Positions 52,173 to 62,306 are shown, counted from the stretch's first letter. The stretch: DNA of 64,000 bases from Aquamicrobium sp. LC103 (GCF_001014615.2 NZ_LBCQ02000012.1:186001-250000); one strand, 5' to 3'. The notes: generated by a model from the sequence alone, not told the origin. Made by a program: numbers and translations.

Positions 52173-53347
52173 TATCTTTGCCTTTCAAGGATAACCACGC
52201 TGCCGCCATGACGCATGGCGAGCGAGCCGCCTATGCCGCTGGCGAGCGCGAGATCGCAGCCCGGCACCTGAACGGCCGGATGCGCTTCGCCGCGCAATTG
52301 CCGCACCGCCTCGATGATCTTGGTCATGCCGCCGCGGTTGTTGGGGTGATTGTTGCAGAGCCCGCCGCCGTCGGTGTTGAAAGGCAGGCGGCCGGATCCG
52401 GATATCAGATTCCCATCAGCGACGAACCGTCCCCCCTGTCCCTTCGGACAGAAGCCGAGATCCTCGATCTGCATCAGCACCGTTATGGTAAACGAATCGT
52501 AGATCGAGGCATATTTGATGTCGTCAGGCGTCACGCCCGCCTCGGAGAAGGCGCGCGGTGCCGCCGCGGCGATCGCCGAGTAGGTCAGATCGACATGGCC
52601 TCCGTCCTGACCCTTCATCGCTTCGCCCATCCCGATCACGCCGACGAGCGGACGGGCGAGTTGCCGGGCGATCTCCGGGCTGGTGACCACAAGGGCGCCG
52701 CCGCCGTCGGTGATCACGCAGCAATCAAGGCGGTGCAGCGGGTCGGCGACCAGCGGCGAATTGACCACCTCCTCGACCGTGACGACCTCGCGCAGCAAGG
52801 CGCGGGGATTGTGTTGCGCGTGGTGCGAGGCCGCCACCTTCACCCATGCAAGCTGCTCGCTCGTGGTGCCGAATTCATGCATGTGCCGCCTGGCACACAT
52901 CGCGTAAGACCCTGCGATGACGTTCCCAAAGGGCAGCTCGAAGGGAATGTCCGGTTGCGCGTGATGGTAGGGCCGCGGCGCGGTGCCGGTCGACGCACCC
53001 TCGGCGCGCGGCCGACCGCCGAGCGTCACGAGCGCGACGCTGCATTTGCCCGCGGCGATCGCCTCCACCGCATGAGCAACGTGGATCATGTAGGAGCAGC
53101 CACCGGTATCGGTGGTGTCGATGTGGCGCAGCCTCAGATTGAGATAGTCGACGATGGCGAAGGCGCCGATGCCGGGCATGTCGTTGCCGCAGAAGAAGCC
53201 GTCGACGTCGTTCAATCCGAGGCCGGCGTCGGCCAGTGCGCCGAGCGCCGATTCCGCGTGAAGCTGCGCAATGGTCTTGTCGGTTGCCAGGCGCGTCGGA
53301 TGTTCATACGCGCCCATTATATAGGCGCGGCTCTTGCGTTCGGTCAT
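52172..53347 (-). CDS. Thiolase-like protein, partner of the DUF35 subunit
   Basis: A 391-residue protein of the SCP-x-like thiolase superfamily. It has the CNDMPGIG region, DTGGCSYMIHVAHAVEAIAAG around the nucleophile position (Cys present), YDSFTITVLMQIEDLG, and NTDGGGLCNNHPNNRGGM around the His/Cys site. Members with a DUF35 partner act as thiolases or as retro-aldolases on branched acyl-CoA. The order DUF35-thiolase-FadB-like-dehydrogenase indicates a beta-oxidation-like route for an unusual acid. The true reaction cannot be told from sequence. Confidence 0.88.
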   Translation of the reverse strand: MTERKSRAYIMGAYEHPTRLATDKTIAQLHAESALGALADAGLGLNDVDGFFCGNDMPGIGAFAIVDYLNLRLRHIDTTDTGGCSYMIHVAHAVEAIAAGKCSVALVTLGGRPRAEGASTGTAPRPYHHAQPDIPFELPFGNVIAGSYAMCARRHMHEFGTTSEQLAWVKVAASHHAQHNPRALLREVVTVEEVVNSPLVADPLHRLDCCVITDGGGALVVTSPEIARQLARPLVGVIGMGEAMKGQDGGHVDLTYSAIAAAAPRAFSEAGVTPDDIKYASIYDSFTITVLMQIEDLGFCPKGQGGRFVADGNLISGSGRLPFNTDGGGLCNNHPNNRGGMTKIIEAVRQLRGEAHPAVQVPGCDLALASGIGGSLAMRHGGSVVILERQR

Positions 53348-53361
53348 TTACCGTTTCTCCG

Positions 53362-55452
53362 TCAGGTCCGAGCATCGATCTCGGCGAGCGAGCCGCCCGT
53401 ATCGGCCAGTTCGCGCAGAAACCGGGTCGGCCGCAATTCCTCTTCTCCGAGCGTCTCGGCCATCCGGTCGAGGTCGTCGGCCAGTCTTTTCAGACCGTAG
53501 GTCTCGGCGTGATGCATCGGCCCGCCTTTGTCGCGCGGCCAACCATATCCGTGGAGGTAGACGACGTCGATGTCGCCTGGACGCTCGACCATACCTTCCT
53601 CGACGATCCGGAAACCTTCATTGATCAGGGGGAACAGCAATCGCTTGCGTATCTCCTCGCCGCCGACGCGCCGGCGGGGGACCTTCAGTCGGCCAGCCAC
53701 GCCGGCAACGATCTCCAGGAGTTCGGGATCGTCGACGCCGGTTCGCACCCCTTCCGGATAGAGATAGTAGCCCTTGCCCGTCTTCTGCCCCCAGCGTCCT
53801 GCATCGGCGATCGTATCGACCGGCTCCATCCGCTCGCCCCGTGCCTTGCGCAAGCGCCAGGCGACGTCGATTCCAGCAAGATCCTGCATCTGGCAAGGTC
53901 CCATCCGGAAGCCGAAATTTGTGAGCACGGTATCGATTTCGCGTGGCGAGCAACCCTCGAGCAGCAGCTTCTGCGTCTGAACCGTGCGCTGCCAGAGCAT
54001 CCGGTTGCCGACGAAACCGTAGCAGACGCCGACGACGACGGGAATCTTGCCGGTTCTTCGCGCGATATCCAGTACGCTCGCCAGCGTCTGCGGCGAAGTC
54101 GCCGCGCCTCGGACCACTTCCAGCAGCTTCATCACATTGGCCGGGCTGAAATAATGCATGCCCACGACCCGCTCCGGCCGTGCCGTCTCCCGCGCCAATG
54201 CATCGATGTCCTGATAGGATGTGTTGGAGGCCAGGATGGCATGGTCCGGCGCCAGCCGCGACAGTTCCGCGAAGATACGCTTCTTGAGGTCCATATCCTC
54301 GTAGACCGCCTCGATGACGAGATCGGCCTCGGCCACGCCTTCGGCAAGATCGGAAAACCAGCGCAGGCGGGCACGGGCAGTCTCGGCGGCACCGGCGCTC
54401 ATACGTCCGCGCCCGACGAGATCGCCATAGGTGGTGTTTATGCGAGTCCTGGCCGCATCCAGACTTTCCACGGCCGCGTCGACGACACATACGGCGTATC
54501 CGGCGTTTGCCAGCGTGATGGCGATGCCGGCGCCCATCGTGCCGGCGCCGATGACCGCCACGGTATCAACCGGCCGGCGCGGTGTGTCGCTCTTGACGCC
54601 AGGGACATGACGGGCGGCGCGCTCGGCGAGAAACGCGTGGATGCGCGCCTGAGCCACCGGACTCGTGCGCAGGCGCGTGAAGGCCTCGATTTCGCGAGCG
54701 AGAGCCTCGTCAAAGTCGCGATCGAAACTGTCGGCGACTGCCGCGATCGCCGCCTGGGTTGCCGCTGTGCCGTTAGTTCCAAGCTCCGCAGCCTTGCAGT
54801 CGAAAGCCGTTCGCGCCGCTTCGATGTCGGTCATGTCTCCCGAGGGCTGACGATCCCGCGCCCGTGGCAGAAGCGACCGGGCGAGCAGCCTGTCGACCCA
54901 GGCGAATGCATGTCCCAGCAGATCGTCCTCGACCACCGCATCGACAGCGCCGAGCCGCAGCGCCTCCTCGACTTCCAAATGCCGCCCCGACACGATCATC
55001 TCCAGTGCGACCGCTGCGCCGACGAGGCGCGGCAGGCGCTGCGTTCCGCCCGCGCCTGGAATGAGGCCGAGCGTGGCTTCCGGCAGGCCTACGCGGTTTC
55101 CAGCTAAGGCGACGCGGGCATGGCATCCCAGTGCTATCTCGAAACCGCCGCCGAGCGCGGTTCCCTGCACCGCCGCGACGACGGGTTTGCGCATGCCTTC
55201 CACATGGGCGAGGAAATCGCCGATCGTCGGACCCGTGCGCGGCATGTTTATGAGCTTGATGTCGGCTCCCGCGACGAAGACCTTGCCTGTTCCGGTGAGA
55301 ACGACACCTCGAATCGCCGGGTCTTCGTCCGCCTTGCGGATCAGTTCGTTGAGCGCGAGCCGCACATGTGGCGACAGCGCGTTCACCGGGGGATTGTCGA
55401 CCCGCAGCACCGCGATGCCGTCGTTTACCTCGTAGACCACACCTTCGGTCAT
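53362..55452 (-). CDS. Enoyl-CoA hydratase/3-hydroxyacyl-CoA dehydrogenase fusion (FadB-like)
   Basis: A 696-residue bifunctional beta-oxidation enzyme. The N-terminal crotonase domain has [28 protein letters not shown] (oxyanion hole) and [20 protein letters not shown]. The dehydrogenase domain starts near residue 290 with [13 protein letters not shown] and has [25 protein letters not shown] and GFVGNRM. It hydrates enoyl-CoA and oxidises the 3-hydroxyacyl-CoA. It stands between the thiolase and acyl-CoA dehydrogenase genes in the same direction. Confidence 0.94.
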   Translation of the reverse strand: MTEGVVYEVNDGIAVLRVDNPPVNALSPHVRLALNELIRKADEDPAIRGVVLTGTGKVFVAGADIKLINMPRTGPTIGDFLAHVEGMRKPVVAAVQGTALGGGFEIALGCHARVALAGNRVGLPEATLGLIPGAGGTQRLPRLVGAAVALEMIVSGRHLEVEEALRLGAVDAVVEDDLLGHAFAWVDRLLARSLLPRARDRQPSGDMTDIEAARTAFDCKAAELGTNGTAATQAAIAAVADSFDRDFDEALAREIEAFTRLRTSPVAQARIHAFLAERAARHVPGVKSDTPRRPVDTVAVIGAGTMGAGIAITLANAGYAVCVVDAAVESLDAARTRINTTYGDLVGRGRMSAGAAETARARLRWFSDLAEGVAEADLVIEAVYEDMDLKKRIFAELSRLAPDHAILASNTSYQDIDALARETARPERVVGMHYFSPANVMKLLEVVRGAATSPQTLASVLDIARRTGKIPVVVGVCYGFVGNRMLWQRTVQTQKLLLEGCSPREIDTVLTNFGFRMGPCQMQDLAGIDVAWRLRKARGERMEPVDTIADAGRWGQKTGKGYYLYPEGVRTGVDDPELLEIVAGVAGRLKVPRRRVGGEEIRKRLLFPLINEGFRIVEEGMVERPGDIDVVYLHGYGWPRDKGGPMHHAETYGLKRLADDLDRMAETLGEEELRPTRFLRELADTGGSLAEIDART

Positions 55453-55477
55453 GCCGTTCCTCCTTCCGAAATGCTTC

Positions 55478-56605
55478 TCAAGCCGCTTGTTGCAAGGCCG
55501 GCAGCGAATGACGGATGCGCTGGCGGTGGAGGACGGGAGCTCCTAGCCAGGCGTTGAGCTGCATGATGCGCTTGACGTAGAGGCTGACGTCGCATTCGTG
55601 GGTGTAGCCGATGGCACCGTGAAGCTGGATCGCCTGCCGCGCCGCAAGAAAAGCCGCGTCGCCGCACCGGCTCTTGCAGCCGGCTACACGCGCCGCCCTG
55701 GCTTCCCCATCCGAGAAGAACCGGGCAGCGCTCGCCAGCACGGAATTCGCCAGCTCGATCCGGACGAAGAGATCTGTCGCGACGAACTGCAGCGCCTGAT
55801 TGGCGCCGATCGGACGGCCGAACTGCTTGCGTTCGCGCAGATAGCCGAGGGTCATCTCGAACACCGCCTCGGCCGCGCCCACCAGCTCCGCCGAAACCGC
55901 CAGTCGCGCGAGGTCGAGGATGATGTCGAGGCAGCCTGCGCCGCGCTCGGGTCCGCAAATCACCGCGTCGTCCGTCAGCACGGCACCGTCCAGGATGACG
56001 GTCGCGAATTCGGTCTTGTCCACTCCAGTACCGGCGTGGACGGTCATCGAAGGTGCGCCGGCCGGTATCCAGCCGAGCACCACGCCCTCCGAAGTCCCCG
56101 CGGCGACGACGATCGCGTCGGCCTGGCTCGCCCAGGGCACGAAACGTAGGGTTCCGTCGATCGTCCACCCTCCGACGATTCGACGCGCCCGCGCACCGCA
56201 ATGCTCGGCGTCGATGGCGCCTCCCTTCCCTTGCCAGGCCAGAGTTGCAACGATTTCTCCCGCGCAGAGCTGCTCCAGCCGGGCGGCGAAGGCTGGATTG
56301 CCTGCCTCGGCCAGGATGCCCGCCGCCAGAACGCCGCTTGCCAGCACCGGCTCGGGAAGGACCTTCCGGCCCAATTCCCGGTGCAGCGCGACGAGGTCGC
56401 CAGCGTCCAGCTCGCCCTCGGACGAGAACATCATGCCCAGCCAGCCGAGTTCGGCCATTTTCCGAAAGAATTCGCGATCGAACATGCGGGTCTCGGCCAA
56501 GGCGCGGATATCGGCCAGCGGGCGCGCCGCGAGGAATTCGGCCGCGTTGGCCCGCAGGATTCGCCGGTGCTCGGGCTCGTGGGTGGTGACCGCCTTGGCA
56601 AACAT
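55478..56605 (-). CDS. Acyl-CoA dehydrogenase family protein
   Basis: A 375-residue flavoprotein of the acyl-CoA dehydrogenase fold: FFRKMAELGWLGMMFSSEG, LRERKQFGRPIGANQALQF and QLHGAIGYTHECDVSLYVKRI, the last being the family C-terminal motif. The middle beta domain is less conserved than in classical members, as often in FadE subunits that work as heterodimers. AAGGGGAGAG precedes ATG 56605. It is first in the minus-strand beta-oxidation set and diverges from the SDR gene at 56709. Confidence 0.9.
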   Translation of the reverse strand: MFAKAVTTHEPEHRRILRANAAEFLAARPLADIRALAETRMFDREFFRKMAELGWLGMMFSSEGELDAGDLVALHRELGRKVLPEPVLASGVLAAGILAEAGNPAFAARLEQLCAGEIVATLAWQGKGGAIDAEHCGARARRIVGGWTIDGTLRFVPWASQADAIVVAAGTSEGVVLGWIPAGAPSMTVHAGTGVDKTEFATVILDGAVLTDDAVICGPERGAGCLDIILDLARLAVSAELVGAAEAVFEMTLGYLRERKQFGRPIGANQALQFVATDLFVRIELANSVLASAARFFSDGEARAARVAGCKSRCGDAAFLAARQAIQLHGAIGYTHECDVSLYVKRIMQLNAWLGAPVLHRQRIRHSLPALQQAA

Positions 56606-56658
56606 TCGCTCTCCCCTTCTGCAAGTCGCAAATCCTATTGCACGCGCGCTTCAGATGG

Positions 56659-56684
56659 TCAAGAATACGAATAGTGTTTTAATA
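56659..56684. promoter_or_regulatory. 26-bp motif shared with 62307-62332 (site A)
   Basis: This AT-rich element starts TCAAGAATA and contains TGTT. It matches the element at 62307-62332 at 20 of 26 positions in the same orientation. Both lie in divergent gaps in front of acyl-CoA pathway genes, so it is a likely operator of the IclR gene at 58384. Confidence 0.55.
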
Positions 56685-56708
56685 TGTGAATAAACAAGGA
56701 GGAAGGCC

Positions 56709-57509
56709 ATGGCCCATTACGACTATGCCGGGACATCGGTATTCGTCGCGGGAGGGACGAGCGGCATCAATCTGGGCATCGCCGACGCCTTTGCCCGGGC
56801 GGGCGCCAAGGTGGCGGTGATGAGCCGCAGCACGGAACGCGTCGATGCCGCCGTCCGGCAGCTCTCGCGCCATGGCCGCAAAACACTGGGGCATGCGGGA
56901 GACGTGCGAGACATCGATCAGGTGCGGGCCGCCATGCAGGTCGCGCATGATGCGCATGGCCCGTTCGACGTTCTCGTCTCCGGCGCCGCCGGCAATTTCC
57001 TGTGCCCGGCGCTCGACCTGTCGCCAAACGGGTTCAAGGTCGTCATCGACATCGACCTCATCGGGACGTTCCATGTCATGCGCGCGGGCTTCGATTTCGC
57101 GCGCCGGCCGGGTGCCTCCTTCATCAATATTTCCGCGCCGCAATCCGTGTCCCCTGCCCCCATGCAGGTGCATGTCTGCGCAGCCAAGGCCGGGCTCGAC
57201 CAGATCATGCGGGTTCTTGCACTGGAATGGGGCGAGCACGGCGTACGCGTCAATTCGATCATGCCCGGACCGATCGAGGGAACGGAAGGGTTGAGCCGGC
57301 TGCTGACGGAGACGGAGCGGCCGCAATTCGAAAGCCGGGTTCCCATGCGGCGCGTGGGACAAAAGGAGGACGTTGCCAACATGGCGCTTTTCCTCGGCTC
57401 GCCGTTGGCGAGCTACGTCACCGGCGCGCTGATCCCCGTCGATGGCGGAGTCTCGCTTCTCGGTGGCCGCAACTATGCGGGCACGCCCGCGCCGACCCCC
57501 CGCGATTGA
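56709..57509 (+). CDS. SDR family oxidoreductase
   Basis: A 266-residue SDR similar to 2,4-dienoyl-CoA reductase/3-oxoacyl reductase members: VAGGTSGINLGIADAFARAGAKV, SGAAGNFLCPAL (a variant NNAG), NISAPQS (Ser) and the C-terminal VTGALIPVDGGV. The YxxxK position reads HVCAAKAG, with Cys in place of the usual Tyr, so catalysis may follow the decarbonylated dienoyl reductase scheme. AAGGAGGAAGGCC precedes the ATG. It heads a plus-strand trio with an enoyl-CoA hydratase and an IclR regulator. Confidence 0.9.
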   Translation: MAHYDYAGTSVFVAGGTSGINLGIADAFARAGAKVAVMSRSTERVDAAVRQLSRHGRKTLGHAGDVRDIDQVRAAMQVAHDAHGPFDVLVSGAAGNFLCPALDLSPNGFKVVIDIDLIGTFHVMRAGFDFARRPGASFINISAPQSVSPAPMQVHVCAAKAGLDQIMRVLALEWGEHGVRVNSIMPGPIEGTEGLSRLLTETERPQFESRVPMRRVGQKEDVANMALFLGSPLASYVTGALIPVDGGVSLLGGRNYAGTPAPTPRD

Positions 57510-57545
57510 AAAACTCCAGCATAGATAGACGAGAAGGATCGAGAA

Positions 57546-58328
57546 ATGACCGAACAGGTTGTCACCCGCGAACTGCGCGACGGAGTCGCGATCTGGCATA
57601 TGAACCTGCCGCACCTGCGCAATCCGTTGTCGAGCGAGTTGAAGGCCGCCTTCGCCGAAGGCATCGCCGACTTCGCCAAGGATGGCGAACAACGCGTTCT
57701 GGTCATCACCGGCAGAGACGGCGCATTCTGCGCCGGCGGGGACCTGCGCACGATGGACAGCACGCCGGGAACCGTGGCCACGCGCCAGCGCATGCAGGTC
57801 TCCCATGCCTTCGTCCGCGGCTTCGCACGGGTCGAGAAGCCGATCATCATGGCGGTCAACGGCGCCGCGGTCGGCGCCGGCGCCTCGCTGGCCATGCTGG
57901 GCGACGTCGTCATCGCTTCCGAATCGGCCTATTTCGCCGCCGGGTTTCCCCGTGTCGGCGTATTGCCGGATCTCGGCCTGCTCTGGACGTTGCCGCGCGC
58001 CATCGGCTTGATTCGGGCCAAGGACTTCGTGCTGAGCAACCGCACCTACAAGGCCCGCGAGGCGCTGGAGATCGGCATGATCAGCCGCGTGCTGCCGGAT
58101 GAAGGCTTCCTCGACCAGGTGGTGGAGCTTGCCGCTTCCATCGCGCGGGGACCGGCTGTATCACTCGGCATGTCCAAGCTGCTCATGGATCTCGGCCTGG
58201 ACGACACTCTTGACGCCTACCTGCTTCGCGAGGAAATGGCACAGGCTGTCGTATTCGGCACTGAAGACTTCCGCGAGGGCACGCTCGCATTCCGCGAGAA
58301 GCGCAAGCCGGCGTTCAGGGGACGGTGA
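57546..58328 (+). CDS. Enoyl-CoA hydratase/isomerase family protein
   Basis: A 260-residue crotonase with oxyanion-hole segments DGAFCAGGDLRTMDS and VNGAAVGAGASLAMLGDVVIAS, and the active-site stretch FPRVGVLPDLGLLWTLPRAIG. It hydrates or isomerises an unsaturated acyl-CoA. GAAGGATCGAGAA precedes the ATG. It adds a second crotonase to the region beside the FadB-like fusion, suggesting a branched or ring-derived substrate needing more than one hydration step. Confidence 0.92.
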   Translation: MTEQVVTRELRDGVAIWHMNLPHLRNPLSSELKAAFAEGIADFAKDGEQRVLVITGRDGAFCAGGDLRTMDSTPGTVATRQRMQVSHAFVRGFARVEKPIIMAVNGAAVGAGASLAMLGDVVIASESAYFAAGFPRVGVLPDLGLLWTLPRAIGLIRAKDFVLSNRTYKAREALEIGMISRVLPDEGFLDQVVELAASIARGPAVSLGMSKLLMDLGLDDTLDAYLLREEMAQAVVFGTEDFREGTLAFREKRKPAFRGR

Positions 58329-58383
58329 CGAAATACGTGCAGACAGGCCTTGCAGAAAGACAGCCACGAAAGCCGGGAACGGA

Positions 58384-59175
58384 ATGAACGAGAAACAAGC
58401 CACTCATCACGCCACACCCCGCTCGGCCGATCGGCTGCTGGCCATATTGGAGATGCTTGCCGAGGACGAGCGCGGTTGCACCCTCGCCGCCTTGAGCAAG
58501 CGCATGGGGACCCCCAAGAGCAGTGTCCTCAACCTCATGCGCGCGCTCACGCAGGCAGGCTATGTCGATCATGTCGAGGGCGTTTACCGGCTGGGAGGGC
58601 GCGCTTTCCGGCTGGCCTCGGCGATCGTCGCGCGCAGGCGCTTTCCAGAGGCTGCCCTGCCGATCCTGCGGCGCCTGGCGGAGACCACCTCAGAGACGGC
58701 GATGATCTGCGAGATGGCCCCCGGAGGCGACGAGTTCGTCTACATCGCGAAGGCGGAATCGACGCAGGCGCTGCGCTTCGCCGCAACCGTGGGTGACCGG
58801 CGTCCGCTCTACGCGACGGCGGGAGGGCTGGTGCTGCTCGCCTATTTGCCCAAGCGTTTCGTGGACGACTATCTGAGCCGCACGACGTTCAGCAAACTCA
58901 CGCCTTACACCAAGACGAAGCGTGCGGACATCGAGACCATGCTGCAGGAAGTCCGCGAACGCGGCTACGCGTTGACCACAGCCGGTTCGACGCTTGGCCT
59001 CACGGGGATCGCCGCGCCGATCTTCGGCACCGGCGGGCTGGTCGGTGGCGTCGTGCTCGGCATCCCGACGGAGCGTTACCAGCTTCACAGCCAGGAACTG
59101 ATCGCGGAGACCTGCGCGGCGGCGCGGGATATCTCGGAAGTTCTGGGCCAGATCAGCCAGACACAATCCGTCTGA
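58384..59175 (+). CDS. IclR family transcriptional regulator
   Basis: A 263-residue IclR regulator: winged helix from about residue 14 (SADRLLAILEMLAEDERGCTL, RMGTPKSSVLNLMRALTQAGYV) and effector domain with SETAMICEMAPGGDEFVYIAKAES, LYATAGGLVLLAYLP and GIAAPIFGTGGLVGGVVLGIP. ATG 58384 lies close behind the enoyl-CoA hydratase gene. The repeated 26-bp motif in the two divergent gaps of the region is a plausible target. Confidence 0.93.
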   Translation: MNEKQATHHATPRSADRLLAILEMLAEDERGCTLAALSKRMGTPKSSVLNLMRALTQAGYVDHVEGVYRLGGRAFRLASAIVARRRFPEAALPILRRLAETTSETAMICEMAPGGDEFVYIAKAESTQALRFAATVGDRRPLYATAGGLVLLAYLPKRFVDDYLSRTTFSKLTPYTKTKRADIETMLQEVRERGYALTTAGSTLGLTGIAAPIFGTGGLVGGVVLGIPTERYQLHSQELIAETCAAARDISEVLGQISQTQSV

Positions 59176-59217
59176 AAAGCGACGGGCGCCGCGCCGTCGG
59201 CGCCCCCGTCCCGTTTT
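59175..59217. terminator. Bidirectional terminator between iclR and the TRAP operon
   Basis: GACGGGCGCC (59181-59190) pairs with GGCGCCCCCGTC (59199-59210) with a 2-base bulge. AAAA lies just upstream (59175-59178) and TTTT just downstream (59214-59217). The hairpin fills the gap between convergent genes and can end transcription from both sides. Confidence 0.75.
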
Positions 59218-60522
59218 CTACATCCGGCTCGGCAGCATCAGAACGATCTGCGGGAAGGCCGTCAGCAGCAGCACGACGACGATCTCCGCCGCGATGAACC
59301 AGGTCAGGCCGCGAAAGATCGTCCCGAGACTGATGCTGTCGCCGACGATCCCCTTCACGACGAAGGCGTTCAGTCCGACCGGCGGGGTGATCAGTCCGAT
59401 CTCGATGAACTTGACGACCATGATGCCCATCCAGACCTTGTCGTAACCGGCGGATTCGAAGAAGGGCAGGAAGATCGGCACCGTCAGAAGCAGGAGCCCG
59501 AGCGGATCGAGAAACATGCCGAGGATCAAATAGACCGTCGCGACGAAGAGCAGCAGCAGCGCCGGACTGAACGCCATCGTTTCGGCAAGTCCTGCCATGT
59601 ATTGCGGCAGGCCGCAGAAGGTCAGGAAACGGCTGAAGAAGATCGCCCCGAACGATATGAACAGGATCGAGGAGGTGCTCTTCAGGGCCTCCACGACCGA
59701 AGAGCTGATCACGCCCATGGTCAGCGTCCGGTTGACCGCCGCCATCGCGAGCGCCGCGAGCGCGCCCACGGCCGCCGCCTCGGTGGTGGTGGCAAGCCCT
59801 GTGTAGAGCGAGACGATGACGATCAGGATCAGGATGGGAAGCTGCCAGATTTCGGTCAGTACCTTGAAGCGCTCGCCCCAGGTCACTTTCTCGATGAGCG
59901 GGGGCGCGAGCTTCGGGTTCCATGAACAGCGCGCAACGATCATGATGGCATAGACGACCGCCGTGAGGATGCCGGGCAGGATGCCGGCGATGAACAGCTT
60001 GCCGATCGAGGTCTCCGTCATCATGCCGAAGATGATCAGCATGATGCTCGGCGGAATCAGCGAGCCGAGCGTGCCGGCGGCCGCGACCACGCCCGTGGCG
60101 AGGCCCGGATCGTAATCGTAGCGGCGCATTTCCGGGATGGTGAGGCGGCCCATGGATGCAGCCGTCGCCATGCTCGAGCCGGAAGCGGCCGCGAAGCCCG
60201 CGCATCCGAAATTGGTGGCGACCGCCAACCCTCCCGGAAGCCGCGAGAACCAGAGCCGCATCGCCCGGAAGAGGCTGGTGGTCAGGCCGGAGTAATAGGC
60301 GATCGCCCCCATCAGCAGGAACATGGGGACGGACGACAGTTCCCACTTCGCGACGAAGGCATAGGGCATGCTGCGCGCCGCGCCGTAAACGGCATCGAAG
60401 CCGCGCACGAGGCCGATACCGACGAGCGACACCGCTCCCAGCGCGACGGCGATGGGCACACGCAGCGCCAGCAGAACGAGCAGCACGACGATTCCGGAGA
60501 ATCCGATCATCAAAGGTGTCAT
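59218..60522 (-). CDS. TRAP transporter large permease (DctM family)
   Basis: A 434-residue, roughly 12-helix DctM protein: FGCAGFAAASGSSMATAASMG, GTLGSLIPPSIMLIIFGMMTE and GLITPPVGLNAFVVKG are family landmarks. It is the translocating subunit of the third receptor-type TRAP system in this window. It lies last in its operon, behind DctP and DctQ genes, and converges on the iclR gene. Substrate is likely the acid degraded by the surrounding acyl-CoA genes. Confidence 0.95.
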   Translation of the reverse strand: MTPLMIGFSGIVVLLVLLALRVPIAVALGAVSLVGIGLVRGFDAVYGAARSMPYAFVAKWELSSVPMFLLMGAIAYYSGLTTSLFRAMRLWFSRLPGGLAVATNFGCAGFAAASGSSMATAASMGRLTIPEMRRYDYDPGLATGVVAAAGTLGSLIPPSIMLIIFGMMTETSIGKLFIAGILPGILTAVVYAIMIVARCSWNPKLAPPLIEKVTWGERFKVLTEIWQLPILILIVIVSLYTGLATTTEAAAVGALAALAMAAVNRTLTMGVISSSVVEALKSTSSILFISFGAIFFSRFLTFCGLPQYMAGLAETMAFSPALLLLFVATVYLILGMFLDPLGLLLLTVPIFLPFFESAGYDKVWMGIMVVKFIEIGLITPPVGLNAFVVKGIVGDSISLGTIFRGLTWFIAAEIVVVLLLTAFPQIVLMLPSRM

Positions 60523-60537
60523 TTTTCAGGCTCCGGA

Positions 60538-61077
60538 TCAGTGGGCCGCGGGATCGGGCGGAGGCAGGCGGAAGCCCGAACGGAAACTCTCGGCGAGCTG
60601 TGCGAGGATTACGAGGCACATGGCGGCAAGGCCGAGGGGCACCAGAAGGCGGGTCGGCCACAGCGGAAAATCGGTCTGGATGACCGTGACGACCTCGTTG
60701 CGCGTGAACGAGCGTACGGTCTCCTGCCAGCCCCACCACCCGATGAACGCGACATAGGCGAGCGTGAAGAGCTGCGCGCCCCGGTCCACCCAAAGGCTGA
60801 CCTTCGGTGGCATCAGTTGCGAGATGACTTCCACGATCACATGCCCCCGCTCTTCCTGGACGCGCCCGAGCGGCAGGAACACGACCGCCACCATGTAAAA
60901 ATAGGTGACGTATTCGAGTGTGCCGACGATCGGCGTGCCCAGCAGGCGCCGGCTCAGAACGTCGGCGCAGATGTGCAGCATCATGGCGATCATCGCGATG
61001 ATCCCTGCAATCATCAGCAGGGAGGTGCCCGCCCGGACGGGGCCGGACGGTACCTTTTGTTCGGCTATCGTGGTCAT
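60538..61077 (-). CDS. TRAP transporter small permease (DctQ family)
   Basis: A 179-residue membrane protein with four predicted helices: ADVLSRRLLGTPIVGTLEYVTYFYMVAVVFLPLG is the usual DctQ core. It partners the DctM protein encoded 15 bases downstream. It lies six bases after the receptor gene, so all three are one operon. Confidence 0.92.
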   Translation of the reverse strand: MTTIAEQKVPSGPVRAGTSLLMIAGIIAMIAMMLHICADVLSRRLLGTPIVGTLEYVTYFYMVAVVFLPLGRVQEERGHVIVEVISQLMPPKVSLWVDRGAQLFTLAYVAFIGWWGWQETVRSFTRNEVVTVIQTDFPLWPTRLLVPLGLAAMCLVILAQLAESFRSGFRLPPPDPAAH

Positions 61078-61083
61078 GGCCGC

Positions 61084-62184
61084 TCAGTCGATCTTGTCGT
61101 AGATTTCGGTCTTCAGGGCGGTCGCGTATTTGCTCCAGTCATCGCCCGTCTGCGTCATTACGCCGTCCCACTTCGTTATAAGCTCCTGAAATTTGGCGAA
61201 CAGCGCCTCGGGCTCCTCGACGCCCCGGCTTCCGGCGAGTTCGCCGATGCGCTTGAGTTCGTCATGCTTGAAAGTTTCGAGGGCCTTGACGAGCGCCGGA
61301 TCGGGCTCGGCAAAGACGACGCCGGCGTCTGTCGCCACCTTGCGTGCATGCGCGTCCTCCGCGATCGCGCCTTCGGTCAGATTGGCCATGGCCTGCGGGA
61401 TGTTGCCGATGAAGGCTTTCTTCTCCTCGTCGGAGAGCCCTTCCCATACCGAGCTGTTCAGATTGAACACATGGGCGCCGTGGAAGGTGCCGATCGGCAG
61501 GTCGACGACATATTTGGCGACCTCGTAGAGCGAATAATTGGTCAGCGCCGGTACGTTGATCAGCGTGCAATCCACCTGTCCGCGCTGCAACGCCTCATAC
61601 TGTTCGCCCGAGGTGATGTTGACGGGCGTCGCGCCGATCGAGGTCGCGAACACCGCCCAGGCGCCCGTGGCGCGGATGCGCGCGCCCTTCAGCGATTCGA
61701 GCGTCTCGAACGGCTTGTTGCAGATCAGATGATAGGGCGAGCTGGCGTAGACGGCCATGATCTTGAGATTGTTGTCCTCGCCTTCCTTCAGGCAGGACGG
61801 ACAATTGAGAAGCTGCATCTCGTTGATTGCGGCCGTCATCACGGCCGCATCGGACCCCAACATCGCGAGCTCCGTAAGGATCGTGCTCGTCTTCAGGTCG
61901 TTCGGGGTATAAAAATCGACGATCGTCGACATGTCGATCAGCCCGTCGCGGATCCCCTGCAGAGAGTCGCGTCCGCTGACCAGCGTGCCGTCGGCCGCGA
62001 GCTCGAAGGTCAGCGAGCCGCCCGTATCCTTCTCGACCGCACGCATCCACGGGATGACGCTGGCAACGTTCGTCGCATGTCGCGCGGAGAGGTAAGTTCC
62101 GTAGGTAAGCGTCTTCGCCTCGGCAATCATCGGAGCCAGGGCGACAGCCGCGCCAGCGGCAGCAATGCGGATCGCATGTTTCAT
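61084..62184 (-). CDS. TRAP transporter solute-binding protein (DctP family)
   Basis: A 366-residue DctP receptor with signal peptide MKHAIRIAAAGAAVALAPMIAEA. It has the TYGTYLSARHATNVASVIPWM start of the mature protein, LKGARIRATGAWAVFATSIGATPVNI around the binding arginine, and YEALQRGQVDCTLINVPAL. GGGAGGAACAAC precedes ATG 62184. A pair of cysteines in LNCPSC is unusual and may form a disulfide. It belongs to a different branch from the two receptors at 5818 and 10090. Confidence 0.93.
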   Translation of the reverse strand: MKHAIRIAAAGAAVALAPMIAEAKTLTYGTYLSARHATNVASVIPWMRAVEKDTGGSLTFELAADGTLVSGRDSLQGIRDGLIDMSTIVDFYTPNDLKTSTILTELAMLGSDAAVMTAAINEMQLLNCPSCLKEGEDNNLKIMAVYASSPYHLICNKPFETLESLKGARIRATGAWAVFATSIGATPVNITSGEQYEALQRGQVDCTLINVPALTNYSLYEVAKYVVDLPIGTFHGAHVFNLNSSVWEGLSDEEKKAFIGNIPQAMANLTEGAIAEDAHARKVATDAGVVFAEPDPALVKALETFKHDELKRIGELAGSRGVEEPEALFAKFQELITKWDGVMTQTGDDWSKYATALKTEIYDKID

Positions 62185-62306
62185 GTTGTTCCTCCCGAAA
62201 ACACGCCGCGCCATTAGGGGGCGGATCGTGCAAATCTCCCAAATCCGGCACCGAAAAGGTCCCTCCCGGTCGGGTGCAATATGCGTAGCAGGCGGCACCC
62301 TATCGT

